A DNA stretch of 64,000 nucleotides, taken from assembly GCA_000727475.1 (NCBI GenBank), contig KL647326.1, positions 713,019 to 777,018 on the forward strand. Reading direction: 5' to 3'. Under the pieces are notes generated by a model. That model did no database searches. It saw only the letters and a program-made list of their open reading frames with translations, and was not told the DNA's origin. Both the position numbers and the translations under genes were made by a program. How positions within the stretch are numbered: the stretch's first letter is position 1; each line of letters begins with the position of its first letter. Of the stretch, positions 1 to 11,741 are shown piece after piece. This stretch comes from Sarcocystis neurona (lineage: Eukaryota; Apicomplexa; Conoidasida; Eucoccidiorida; Sarcocystidae).

Positions 1-1407
1 AAAGACTGCTGGTGAGAATCTCGTGTACACTCGAAGGCTGTATCTCTTCAACACTTGCTATGGATATCTGGTCCAATTTCGCCCCAGCTTAGTCAGCGGT
101 GACAAAGGTCTCACAGTGGCGTAAGGCCACCTCGGTGCGGCAGTCCCGAGTTGACCACGAGGAGGTACTGCCAACATCCGGCAGCGTAGACGCACGTGCA
201 CGTGTGTATGCCTGGGCATGCATTTTTACAACTGCGAGTGTACGAATAAGTTTTCCGCTTTGTGGGAACGTGTGTGTGAAGTGCACTCGGCTGAAACTTT
301 AGTCTGACCCAAAGGAAGAACTGTAGTGCATGTTTATTCGTATAAAGTGTGGACTCGTGCGTACAGACGTAGAACTGTGCGAATGCGTGTAAATATTTGT
401 GTTCCAGCTTCGGCTGCGTCTGAGTGAGGCCGGAAGAACCACCTGCTCGACATCGAGGGAAACGTGTCATTCAACAAGATACCCTCTGCTGCTGCAGCGA
501 CATCGGTCTGTGCACTCCTATACAGCAACTATGACAATTTTCAGCGTGCTTCACTCTCTACACTTGTGAAGCTGACGGAGCATTGATTCCAGCAGTCACC
601 GTTGTCGCCCACACAGGGACAATGGCTTTGTCTGCATGGACGAACAAGAAAGAGCGTGAGGCTGCACAGACACTATGAGACGTTGTGCCAGCTGCTGAAG
701 GTTCAAGCTAGCGATCTTCGCTGTGGTGCCATGTTAAGTAGTTTCGTTGTCGAATCCCGCCCGTAATTGTATTGCCCCTGTTCTCGACAATGGAAATTGT
801 TGTGCTAGGACGCATGGTGCGTGTCACGGCTCCGCTTAACCTCAGGTGGACAACTACTTTGGTAGGTGAACAGCACGATGCGAGGCTGCCAGGCATTTTC
901 GGCATTCTTGGGTAAACCGCACGCCATCATACTTTTGGTGCCTAGTTTCGTGTTGGGCTCACCGACTTCGCGTTGAGTTTACGGCATGAAAAGGGAGTCC
1001 GCTCGCAATCCATGCAAGAGTCGGGGATGAGCAGTAGAGGGGAAAAGCAGGCTCAGAATTGCCTGACAGTGGTTTGTGCTTCGTTTAAGCCACCAACATA
1101 GTTACACAATTGAAGTCCTGCAGGAATACTGAAAGCATACCCGCTTCGTGACTTCCTTTGTACTGCTGTAGTGAGCACTGGTCATCATAGAACGCAGTGG
1201 CCTTCATATAACGCCGCGTCCAGCAGTAGAGACACACTATGTGGTTCTGCCTACTGCGTCAAAATTCAGAAATAGTCGCCCTTCAATTCCGAATACGCCC
1301 TACCGTCCATTTCATCTATATGAAGTAGAATGCTTGAAATGATCATTAACGCAAACCAACGAGATCACCCTCACACCTGTTTCGTCTGAGCGTTAGGAAT
1401 TGACGGG

Positions 1408-1614
1408 TCACGCCGCCATAGATATTTGCCTGCTAGTGTGTGGTGCGAGGACTGAAGCGGATTCGTCTTCTGACTCTGAAATCGCTGAGTCCGATGCAAG
1501 CTCTTTTATTCGACAAAACAAAAGGGAAGGCTCACGAAATGTGTACCGTGGGGTCGGTGCGAATTTTTGAGAGGCCTCCGGAAGCATGAAGAACATTAAT
1601 GTCAACAGCGCCAA
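1408..1614 (-). CDS. weak candidate exon, hydrophobic start and acidic-serine stretch
   Basis: I do not recognise this frame. Its 5' part is hydrophobic (LALLTLMFFML), and near residues 45-52 it carries a Ser/Glu/Asp-rich stretch (SESEDESAS). It ends in a stop at 1,408. The first ATG is at 1,596. The in-frame sequence upstream follows a CAACAG that could serve as an acceptor. A secreted-protein-like start with an acidic tail would suit a coccidian export protein. However, the frame has only 68 codons, no partner exon joins cleanly, and chance is a real alternative. Confidence 0.12.
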   Translation of the reverse strand: MALLTLMFFMLPEASQKFAPTPRYTFREPSLLFCRIKELASDSAISESEDESASVLAPHTSRQISMAA

Positions 1615-4600
1615 CTGTTGGTGTTGTCACTACGGGAGCAAAGAAGCCGCGCGCAAAGGACTACGTGCCCACCCGTGGTGTCCGGTAAGCCAACAAGATG
1701 GTGAATGATGTTCTGAGAGCACACAGCACGCTCGGCGTACCTGCTGGACGGCAAAAGTACAATGCGCACGAAATGCGCGCACAGACGAGGGAGGACTGGC
1801 AGGCAAGGGGGCGTATGTAGGCAATCACAAGAGAAATTTACAATGGAGGCATCCACAGACTCCAACTGCTCTTGAATGAAGTAAGCCATGTACCGTCCGC
1901 ATGGAAGCTCTTGCTTAGAATGTGTTTCCTGTCGAGTTCTGTCGACGTCAAAGTTGTTTTATGAAGCGCTGGCGTTCTGGACTCTCGACTCCTTGAGTTG
2001 GAGTTACAGAAAATCAAACATTCTAAGTACGTGGAGCAGCAATGTACTTTGGTTACAGGGTTCAAGTGCTGGATTAATTAGCAAAGCCCACGCCCGCGTA
2101 GTTGCCTTCTCAAGCCTCAGGTACGTTCACTATTGCACCGCTACTGCAGAGCATTGTCGCAGGAAAAGCAGTGTCACAGGTGCCGGCCTTGTGCGTTTGA
2201 GCCTCGTTGCGGTTCACAGTTCTCGGAGGTGGAAAGTTCTCTTACCGTTACAAGCTAAGAAAAATCAATACTTCGAGGTGCCTTATATATGAACGGACGG
2301 GAAAAAATTCCGACAGCATCAGCACGTAAAGGAACAGAGACGTCTGAGCATGCCGGTGAAAGCCGAGTTCATTTAAAATCTGTTGCGGCGGCAGGGAGCT
2401 GACACCAGGAGGAACGGCAAAGCAGATGCACCAGCACACACTCGCGTATACGCCAGAAAGCAAAAGTGAAGGCGCCTTGGTGTTCACGTGTACTGAAGAA
2501 ATGTTAGCGCACCGCTACGGTAATCTCGATTCGCTAACAACGCATCAGTGATGGTGGTAGGAATCCAACCTGCAAAGATTAACAGCTCTCTGTGAGTGAT
2601 CCTGGTCCTTGTAGATTCAAGAGAATAGGAGAGCTGCGCGACAATGATATAGGCACATGCAATTCTGGAATTCACCACATAAAAGGTGTCAGCTCGTGCA
2701 CGCACAGGAACCACCTTGCAGTGTTACTTCCCCTTGAAGTGTTGCGACAGCGTGTGTTGTGTAGTCACTGTGCTTCCCTAGTCGGAGACAGTGTAACACA
2801 AGTAGAAGCACTCAGACAAACGCCTCTCATCAGCACGTGGAAACTCAACACCGTACATCGTCATTTACGGCATAGGGCAGTTTCAACACGGTGTATAAGA
2901 GAAGAAGATGTGTTATGGCGAACTCAATCTGGCCGGCTGTAATGGAGCAGTCTGACTTCAAAGTCGCAGCTGGAAGCCAGCTGCAACGTAAATGCTTACA
3001 ATTCGTGTTGGCGACAAGGAAGCGTGATGACGTGACCTCAGTTGACTTGCACTTAATTCCGCAAGCGTTGCAATCCAGATAGAACCAAAACAAAACGAGG
3101 AGGCCACTTTGTATATGAGACCTCGTTTTCCATGAAGACTTCGCAGTCACGCTCTTGACTCCAGAGTATGCTGTCAATATGCACTTCCGCATCCACATGA
3201 TATTGTGTCCAAGAAAACGGACTGCTGCCGTTGTTTCATTACAGCTAAACATACTGTAGCGATCCGGTGCAACGGTTAGACTGGGCGTGTTATTCATAAT
3301 AAGGGCCCACCAGACGTGGCAGGTGTATATTTTCGCGAGCTTACGGTGAGGGGGACGGTCGTGGAGTGGAGACTGCGCGACGCAGAGGCCGAGATCCTTT
3401 GCGCGAATTCGGTGGAGAGTCCGCAATCTAGACTCTGCAGACGCGTGGATGTGCACGTAAACATTCAATGCACGCATCTGTGAAAAGAGCGCACACAAAA
3501 AGACGGATGGCCTACCTGTCGTTTGTGAGACTCACGTCTGCGGTACAATCGGAGCTGATGTCGAAGGTAGCAGCGAAACGTAGTGCGGAAGCGTCCTTGA
3601 GGTTTTTCTCGTTCAAGCTACAGAACACCTTAGTAGAACTTCCAGATTCTTCAAGCATTGTGCTGTAGGTGCGCGATTATGTAGTTGCACAATTTGTTCA
3701 CCCTGGTAGCTCCTCGGTACTAGACACGACAGGCCGTTCAGACCTACGAATAGCTACCTGATGGCACCACTGTTCTCATTCCCTGCGCGCAGGCCTGCAA
3801 AGTTAAAGCGCTCTAGTGAAAAATATATTTCCAAGAGACGAATTGCTTCCGCCTTTGGGTTGAGAGACCTACGGTTGCCGCCCCGTTGCCATAATTTAGC
3901 CTTTAGTAAGCAGGGACGCGGCCTGTGAGCTCGCAAGGCTGCACAACCATTCTGATAGGGGGAACACGGACTGCAGGGGAGAGACAACTGCTGTCAGTGT
4001 TTGGAAGACCTGGTAGGAAAATTTTGGAGATTACTTTTCACACTACTATCTAAAGGCCTTTCTTTTGGATCTGCCGATGAAGTTGACTACTCTGCGGAGG
4101 GAGGGCAGAGTTAAGGAGAGCCGCGAGAGAAAAAGTAGACCAAGTTGAAAGACTGAGATGGTCCACAAGACGGCCTTGCGCTGAAATCGAAATGAGTCGC
4201 TCGTCATGGCAGAGAGACTGAGCAACGATGACAGCGTGCTGAAGAAAGTTGTCTATAATTGACTTCAATGAGAGCGGACATGAAGGAATTTGCTCATGGG
4301 GATGATCTGAATTGTGGCATACGGCAGGACAGTGAAATATCATTCGTCGCAGGGCCCTGGAAACAATATGAATTTGACCTCCATACCAAGAGATACTGGC
4401 GTAAAGGGTGCTAATGAACGAAACTGACACGGCAACACAACACAATGAGATGTCGACCGTGGTAGGTGAAATGGGTAGCAGCTGTTCGATGCTGATGAAA
4501 GAGCAGTGATCCGATAGTGCCACGGGAATGGACTGTGATACGGCTGATCGACTTCTCCTTTGTGCAGAAGTGGTTGAACCCAGTACACGGTGAGGAGGTC

Positions 4601-5617
4601 GAGTGCATCGGTATTCTTGCTGAAATATATCCAGCCTAAAAATTGAAGGGCACTGCGCTACGTTTTGTCTGAATTGTCGACGACGCTGGGGAGGTTTCTT
4701 GTTCGTGTAGTATCAAGCGACGTCTCCTTCCAACCCAAAAGTCACGGCAACTACATCCAGGGAGCTGACGGGCTTACAACAGACGCCGAGAAACCGATAG
4801 GATTTCGCGTCACTACCTGTGCGCTTTGTCCAGAGCCACTAATGCACAAGGTAGAGACGAGGACAAAGAACCATCATAGGACAAGACGGGAATACGCTTA
4901 CTGCTGCACTCTGGCAATGCAGCTGTGGAGGACCAAGATTCGTGCACTTTGGTGGTTTCCAGGGATCGCAATTTGGCCATGGAACTTTAGTGAGGGTAAC
5001 GCAGAAGAAACCAGTTTATACAGGTTGTGACGATTGATCAGTCTTACAGTCGAGTTTCTCCCATATTCACCAGCGTGCGTAGGGTTGCACAGTGCTGCTC
5101 CCTCAACGCCGTCTCCAGCCCAAGACCTTGTGTTGCATCCAAGCGAAGCAGCAGAAACGCACGGGCACGCAGTCTGGACACGAAGGACCTAGTAAACCAT
5201 CCAGCACTCTGGAGTTGATTTGGACTGGGTGAGCTGTCAGAACTACGATACACGCACAACACTGCAGAGACCTATGTGCCACTGGTTGGACTCATGAGCA
5301 GCAGTCCACCGTCATGTCGTTTAGCTGTAGTGCTACTTGGTACACTTTGTGAAATTCATTTACAAAGGCGTACATGCGTCACGGGACTCAGGAGACTGAA
5401 GAGATGTATCCTTCGTGCTTGTTAAGTTCTAGGTGTCAGGAGCTCAGGAGCGCTCCTTTCGGGCACGAAACGTTGCAGCTAATTACTTTAGTTTGCAGAC
5501 AATCATGGCAAAGTGTCAAACGCGTCAGAAATTTAGTTCCCACAATCTCAGTAAATCGACACACATGAGAAGGCTGAGGGCACAGCGCTCAGAGAGAAAG
5601 GTTTTTCATCCTGCAGC

Positions 5618-5659
5618 TGTGTGCGTGTGTGTGTACGTGTGTGCTTGTGTCTGTGTGTG
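5618..5659. repeat. interrupted TG microsatellite
   Basis: About 42 bases of alternating T and G, broken by single C and A substitutions (for example GTGTGTGTACGTGTGTGC). Frames that read through it owe their Val/Cys runs to the repeat and should not be taken as coding. Confidence 0.9.
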
Positions 5660-7277
5660 ACCCACGGAGACACTAAGATGAAGGACAGAATGACTATCTT
5701 CGTCATTGGTAAGGACTGAATCATGAAAGGTTTTTTGGGTAGTTGTTGGCACACTGGTTGTTCAGGGGATAGAGGAAGCTAATCAAAGACGACGCGTAGG
5801 GATGGCCTCACGCAGTCTAGATGTTGTTGGGAATGATGAAGAGAGAATCTAAAGAGGTAAGTTCTCGTTGCCAATTAGACGCGGAAAAGGCTGACCACTT
5901 GAGCTACACGATCCGACAGGGGCACCGGGAAGAAGAAGAGGCTGTGTGTGAAGGTGCAAGATTTCTTGCTGCATCTTTACTAGTATTAAAATGAGCGTGT
6001 GACGCGGAATCTCTTGAAGTTCACGAAACACAAAAGAAAGGAAGTACTGTCTAAGAAGACTGGCTCAAACAAGTTTTTGGGGGACCACTCCGGTGATCCT
6101 GATGTTTTACAGTAGAGAGGGCGTAAGAGCTCGTGATCCTGAGAGAACCGTCCTTTGTCTACGATAACTCACAGCTGGTTTGCTGCTAGACACAAGGTCT
6201 AGCTGCTGGTGTCTTCGGGAGTCACCCCCAGGATTAGCAACGGAGCCGGTTTTCACTTTACCTTACCGCCTGCCTTGTAAAATTAATGCTTCTGTTGCCG
6301 CTCATCTACTCGTCTGTTCTCAGAAAGGAATTTGAAGTGAAGTGGCGCCAAAGGCGCACGACTTCTTTGCTGAGAGCGGAAACCTGAACTTTGGGGAGTT
6401 ATCTGCTGACAAGCGGTGGAATGCAAGACGCAGTGTCTTACGTTTTTATTTCTAGGATAGGTGAGAGCAGAAGTGCAACTGACAGCGGCGTCAAACTCAG
6501 TGTTCGTGCCAGATGCCATGCAAGCCGCTAATCGCTGTACTGCGAAGGTAATATCAACGGACGGTACCAAGAGGCTCGAGCACACGGCGTGAAGGCACAA
6601 CTGAAAACACAAATGTGAATACTCTTCTTGGTGGTCACGCGTGGTAAGAGATGGGGTGGTATAGGTGGTACTAAATAGACAGGAGCCATGACGCGACGGT
6701 CTGCCGAAAGCCGTTTTCACCACTACTGTGGAGTGTATCAGATAAAGTGCAGGAACAGAGGAGCAGCAAGCCTGTAACTCGGCAGCACGCCCCCGTTACT
6801 GTACCGTTGCTTATGCTCTCGTCCTCAAGTTCTTGCTGGTGACCACGAAACAGGTGGAGGTGCGGGCGCGCAGAGAATGTATTCTCAGGAGCAAGTGGAC
6901 TGTTTTGCTTTTGGTTGCGTTTCTTTTTGATGACACGAACGAAAAACCTCCCAAGTTGTGGTAAATCGCCACCCTGCTTTCTTTTTGCCCTTCAATCCAG
7001 CACCTCTTGCAACTGGGTGGTCCTACACATCCTTTGTCGCGGCCTCCGCCCACCACATTTTGTGGGAAAAGTAGGTGTGTGTGAGAAGGACTGCGTGCGA
7101 TGATTGCACCAACAAACGCTGGGAATCGTGCTGGACCTGTATCGAGGAAGGATGTCTGTCACCTTTTATACTGTAAAGTTTGAGTACTTGCGTAATTGCT
7201 GTGTACCCGATGTACGATCTCTAAAGACAACGACGGAGTCGCTGAAACCCTTTGGCAAGCCGAGGGCAAACTTGAAT

Positions 7278-7550
7278 GATGTCGTTTTTGGGTTCGCATA
7301 TTATGCAGGTGGCCGGAAAGTTGACTGTGTCAAGGCACCGTTTGTGAGGCGTCTGACGTTGGTCCTGGTGCGCCGTCTGCGGGCCTTCCGCTGCGAAATG
7401 CAAGGAGATCTGTACGAGAAGGAGTACAGGGTGGCAAGGATTGAGCAGAATGTCCTGATGAGTGTGCAGGCGTGATAAGAAGTCTCGCTGTGCAGGAGAC
7501 TACCCTTTGAAGAGGGGCATTGACGCCGTATCCTGTCACTGCTTTACGTG
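7278..7550 (+). repeat. homogenised block, copy 1
   Basis: This block is far more similar to 11,121-11,393 than the rest of the units are to each other. Over the 198 bases 7,278-7,475 I count 12 substitutions and no indels (about 94% identity). Similarity continues past the in-frame TGA at a somewhat lower level until the TA tract. Read in the shared frame, 9 substitutions change the residue and 3 do not, close to what unconstrained sequence gives. The block is therefore best seen as recently converted or duplicated non-coding DNA. Confidence 0.85.
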
Positions 7551-7558
7551 CTCCCAAC

Positions 7559-7668
7559 GTATATATATATATATATGTACATGCAAGACTCCTGACAGGA
7601 ACACTGATGCCTCACTCTGTCGCTGCCCAGCACGTATACACACATATATAGATATATACATATCTACG
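7559..7668 (+). repeat. TA-rich microsatellite spacer of unit 0
   Basis: An (AT)8 run at 7,561-7,576 is followed by a second interrupted TA/CA tract at 7,634-7,668 (ACACACATATATAGATATAT). It lies between the homogenised block and the start of unit 1. The matching place in unit 1 has a similar tract, but units 2-4 do not. Confidence 0.85.
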
Positions 7669-10600
7669 TATGCAGGACCTCTTAGGTAGACGCGTGTGCA
7701 GACACGTGTACGTATTCTTGTACACCATTGTATGCTCAGGTGTGCATTTGTTTGCGTGTGGCTCGAATATATTTCTTCTTGTCGGGTCACGTCTGTATAC
7801 ATGCGTGTGTCAGTCGGTGAATAGCTGGAGAACCTGAGCACGAAGGTTCGCAAATTCGCAGCTGACCCACCGCCACAGTGCTGTGGTCCATGTTCCCATC
7901 CTGCGCCCATGTCGCTGCTGATGACGGCACACCAGATGGTGACGACGAGGCACACGAAGGAGAAGGTAATCGGAGAAGCGTTTGGACAGCGCAGTTCTGA
8001 CTCCGTTTCTGCTTTGGTGACACATACAAAAAGTCGTCCCAAGATGCGGTAGATCACCACCCTGCTTTCCTTTTGTTCTACAGTCCAGCACCTCCTGCAA
8101 CTGGGCGGTCCTGCGCGTCCTTTCTCGCGGCCTCCGGTCGCCGGGTTTTGTGAGGACAGGAGGTGTGTGTGAGAAGGAATGCGTGCGACGACTGCATCAA
8201 CAAACGCTGAGGATCGTGCTAGAACTATACCAAGGAAGGGTGCATCTCCCCTTTGTATACTGTTGAGTTTGGGCTTGCGTAATTGTCATGGACCGGATGC
8301 ACGATCTTTAGAGACGCCGACGGGGCCCCTGAACCCCTTTGGCAAGCCCACAAGAGAACCGAACGCAGAAAGAAACACCTCGAAAACTCCAGAACTTGCA
8401 TACTGCAGGCGAATGACAAATTCTGCCGTTGTTCGCTCTGTGCACACGAATGTCCTGTGTCAGGAGCGATTCTTCACTCGCGCATTCGTGTGCCACCTGG
8501 TCTAATACGTCGAGCTCAGCAGAGCGTAGGGTTTGTTCAAGATGCATTATCCCACTTCCTCGTAATTTAATGATTATCAGCTGCAGGTGCTCTCCTCTAT
8601 AGATTTTTCTGACAGTGGTGCTCGAGCGAGTTGCGGAGCAGTCGACGGACGCCGGCGCATCCCCGCTGCTCACGACGTTTAATTTTCAGCAGAACAGCGT
8701 CCGGCTCGAATCGAACGGCAAGACCTGTGCAGCTCTGTGTTCATCCGTGTGTGGGCATTTTCTCCCAGGTGCATGGGGCGGGAGCCAGAGATGCGAGTGG
8801 ATGGTTATGTGCAGTGGTGACACTGAGGAGGAGGTCGGTGGCTGATGCATGAGCACGATGTCGGCCGGGGTGTACACCGCAGCAGTGGCGAAGCAAATCG
8901 TGCAGAGACGTCTTCTCTCACTACACACAGTCGCGCCGTCCAGACTCGGCGCGCAGTCGGGCCGACTACTTTCGAAGCGTTCGACTTGGCACTATTAGAT
9001 GTAGCGTGCAAACAAGGATGAGAGAATTCATTGTGGCCTGTGGGTATTTACGCTGTTGACGGTTGGACGAGGACACAAAAGGCGGATGCGAGCATTATGG
9101 GGCGTGTGGCCCTCAGAGCCTGACCTAGCAGGAATACTCAGTCGCGTGGCACAACAAGGCAGCTGGTGGCGTGCCGCGGTGCATAAATGATGAAAGCTAG
9201 AGGGGGGTAGGGGTGGCGGCACCACGTAGGGCGTTGAAGGGGGTGCAATTGTGGTGTGCAGTATCCACTTCGCGTGGTTCACTAGATGCATCAGCAGATA
9301 GGCAGGCTTGTCGAATTCCTGAGAAGATCCCAAAAGCGTCGTCCGTCGGAGTGATCTGCGCATCTCTTGCTAAGTCCACATAAGGTGTGGGCAAGAGATG
9401 CTGCGCATCCAGAGGCACGATGGAGTTTTCGCGTTTGCAGAAAACGTGGAGGGGTAAGATTCCGATGAGGATGGTTACGGGGGACGCCTTTGCAAGGTGG
9501 ATGGGGCCATTTACTCGTTGCGCTAGGCGCGGGAAAGCCATAGCTGACGGTCTACGCTGACTGCAGAGAAAGGCGTTCGAGAGGGTACAAGAAGGGAGCG
9601 TTGTGGGCGTGCTCCGCAATCTAGCTTGGGGTGAAGTCTGATTTCAGCAAGCCGGACAAAAGATAACGAATTGTGCTGAGTAACGGACAGTTCCTCAGTG
9701 TAGGGCGAAGGAGGGTGGGGATGCTGCCTTGACGAATAGTGCAGAATATCTAGGATTTGAACAATGGACGGTTCCTCATCGGCGACTGCAGTGGTGCAAC
9801 CTACTGGTGCAACGTTGCAGTAGCCGAGGGTGAGTGACGGGTGACACAGAGGACGTTGATGGCTATAACGCACGGGACGTCACGTACTGCGTTGATGGCA
9901 CGTAGTGTCAGAAAGCGACGACGCGAAACGCCGGAAGAAGATGAGAGGGCGATCAGTTCACTCGCTTCTCGACCGCGCGGGGCAGACACACCTTCAGCAT
10001 TGAGGCTGCGCCAACATGTCGCTGGGCACTGGGATTCTTCTGTGACTTAGAACACGTTCTGTGTTAGTCGTTGTTTTTGTGTTTGGACTGTCGGGGGTAG
10101 AACCGAAGGCCTGACGGAAGGCGTGAATGCTCGTGAGCTGTGCGCATCCGTTTTGCCGTGGAAGGTAGTTCGGAGCGCTGCTATGCCCACGTTAGAGCAC
10201 TTCGAAGTGCTACTGTAGTGGCTCGAGATCGCACGCAAATTGTAGTAGAGAAGGAAGGACGAGTTGGCCTATTATGCCATTTGGCGTCAGGGGGAGATAA
10301 AGTTTCTGAATCCGTTTTAGGATTTGAGTTTCGAGGACCAGGGAAACCTCTTCTGCACACACATTTGTATATGCGACTGCTCCACCGTTGGCAGCAGTAG
10401 GCAAGCTTGTGTGGCAATAAAGCCGAACCTGGTAACTGGGGAGCTTGACATGCGTCACGATAAAGGCGCGTCCGCGCCAACTCGCACGTGGATTCGAGTC
10501 GGAGCGTTGGACTGCACCGAAATGTGGACACGGAGACGACAGCATTCTTTTGCGGCAGGACGTCGTCTTGCAGCTTTCTTCAGGTTTTTGCAGCACCGAA

Positions 10601-11120
10601 AAACACTGTGGCCTAAGACAGATGTAAAGGAAGCTGACACCTGCCTCTCTGATTGCAGAGGTTCAAAGGGATGTTTTGCCGAATATACCCGGACGCCGGC
10701 TGTTGACTTGAGAATTCCTTGTGCTGCTGTGGTGGCGGTTCTTACGCTTAGACGAAGGTGCGGAAACAACACTCCTGCTACGATGGCGTGTGGGCTTTGT
10801 GTTCAGACAGCAGTTCAGAGTGTAGTGCTGTATGCGCGCTCCGTCCAACTGAAGCGAGTTCTTTGTTGTTGTAGAGCGGAGCGCCTGGATTTGGCCAGCT
10901 CTCAAACGGAAGTCAGCGTGCGGCGTGGCTTAAGATCGTGCCGGTACCCATTCGGGTCTCTGTCATGAGGACTCTCGCCCATGTATGTTTTGAGGTGGCG
11001 GGGTTGTCCGATGAGTGCGCAATTTCGATGAGAACAAAACCCGGTACAGGGCAGACGTTGCTGCTGGGAGCTTGTGGGCAGCGGGTGACGACAGCCGGCG
11101 ACGGTAGGGGAAAAGTGACT

Positions 11121-11393
11121 GATGTCGTTTTTGGGTTTGCGTATTATGCAGGTGGCCGGAAAGTTGACTGTGTCAGGGCACCGTTTGTGAGGCGTCTGAT
11201 GTTGGTCCTGGTGCGCGGTCTGCAGGCCTACCGCTGCGAAATGCAAAGAGACCTGTACGCGAAGGACTGCAGGGTGGCAAGGATTGAGCAGAATGTCCTG
11301 ATGAGTGTGCAGGCGTGATAAGAAGTCTCGCTGTGCAGGAGGCTGCCCTTTGAAGAGGAGCATTGGCGCAGTTTTCTGTCGCTGCCTCACATG
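11121..11393 (+). repeat. homogenised block, copy 2
   Basis: Partner of 7,278-7,550. The equivalent positions in unit 2 (about 15,270), unit 3 (about 19,180) and unit 4 (about 22,560) keep only scattered identity. Exchange therefore involved just the two left-most copies. Confidence 0.85.
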
Positions 11394-11411
11394 TACGCAG
11401 ATACACATGTG

Positions 11412-11412
11412 C

Positions 11413-11445
<33 letters not shown>

Positions 11446-11447
11446 CT
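11412..11447 (+). repeat. TA microsatellite of unit 1
   Basis: A long (AT)n run followed by GTATATATAC. It sits at the position equivalent to the tract in unit 0 and belongs to a spacer of about 300 bp that units 2-4 lack. Confidence 0.9.
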
Positions 11448-11741
11448 TATCTAGACAGTGCTACTGACAAGAGCATTGCAGTCGCATTCTGTGGCTGCCT
11501 TACACACAAACACACACCTCTAGATACGCGTGTATATATACATACTCTGTGTCGCGTGTATACGCGTCTGCACCATATGTAGATATTTGGGATGTATCAA
11601 TGTATTCAGGTGTTTTCGTATCTACCTGCGTCTCAACAGTCTGATTATGTATGTTCATTTGTAGAATACTGCCTGTGTGTGTATGCGTTGGTGAACTGGA
11701 AGAAGTGAGCACAAAAGCAGCATATCAGCAGCAGGTTCACC

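Larger units (their letters stand above)
1..6794. other. single-copy-looking DNA, no convincing gene
   Basis: This stretch lies before the tandem array. I compared its landmarks with the array units and found no clear relationship, so it appears to flank the array. Open frames exist on both strands: a 217-codon minus frame ending near 2,845, a plus frame at 4,665-5,030 and a short plus frame at 3,468-3,668. None is joined to another by convincing splice signals, and such lengths are expected by chance. A TG-rich tract at 5,618-5,659 and one weak minus-strand exon candidate at 1,408-1,614 are listed separately. I see no RNA gene or mobile element. Confidence 0.5.
6795..7871 (+). repeat. array unit 0, internally deleted
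   Basis: This copy starts like the others. From about 6,910 to 7,265 it matches 7,990-8,345 of the next unit at roughly four bases in five. At about 7,265-7,278 it jumps directly into the block that sits about 3.2 kb later in a full unit (matching 11,121 onward). The copy therefore lacks roughly 2.8 kb of unit interior. It then runs through a TA/TG-rich spacer into unit 1. An open frame (7,104-7,475) crosses the junction, but it is a by-product of the fusion. Confidence 0.85.
7872..11741 (+). repeat. array unit 1, full length (3.87 kb)
   Basis: This unit contains all landmarks in order: start core 7,872-7,931, the segment also present in unit 0 (7,990-8,390), second landmark 8,466, third 8,826, fourth 9,030-9,195, a segment near 9,848, the homogenised block 11,121-11,393, and a TA tract. 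Open frames within it, such as a 214-codon plus frame ending at 10,968, have no counterpart frame in units 2-4 and are regarded as chance. Confidence 0.87.

Noticed and set aside
2845..3498. 217-codon minus-strand open frame
   Set aside because: With stops at about 1 in 21 codons in six frames over 64 kb, a frame of this length is only mildly unusual. It has no motif, no splice partners, and unremarkable composition.
7104..7475. plus frame sharing its last 65 residues with the frame at 10,938-11,318, like a small gene family
   Set aside because: The shared part is the homogenised repeat block. Changes are 9 replacement to 3 silent, and the 5' parts of the two frames are unrelated because unit 0 is a deletion fusion.
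10324..10968. 214-codon plus-strand open frame
   Set aside because: It lies in array unit 1. Matching segments of units 2-4 are broken, and there is no motif.
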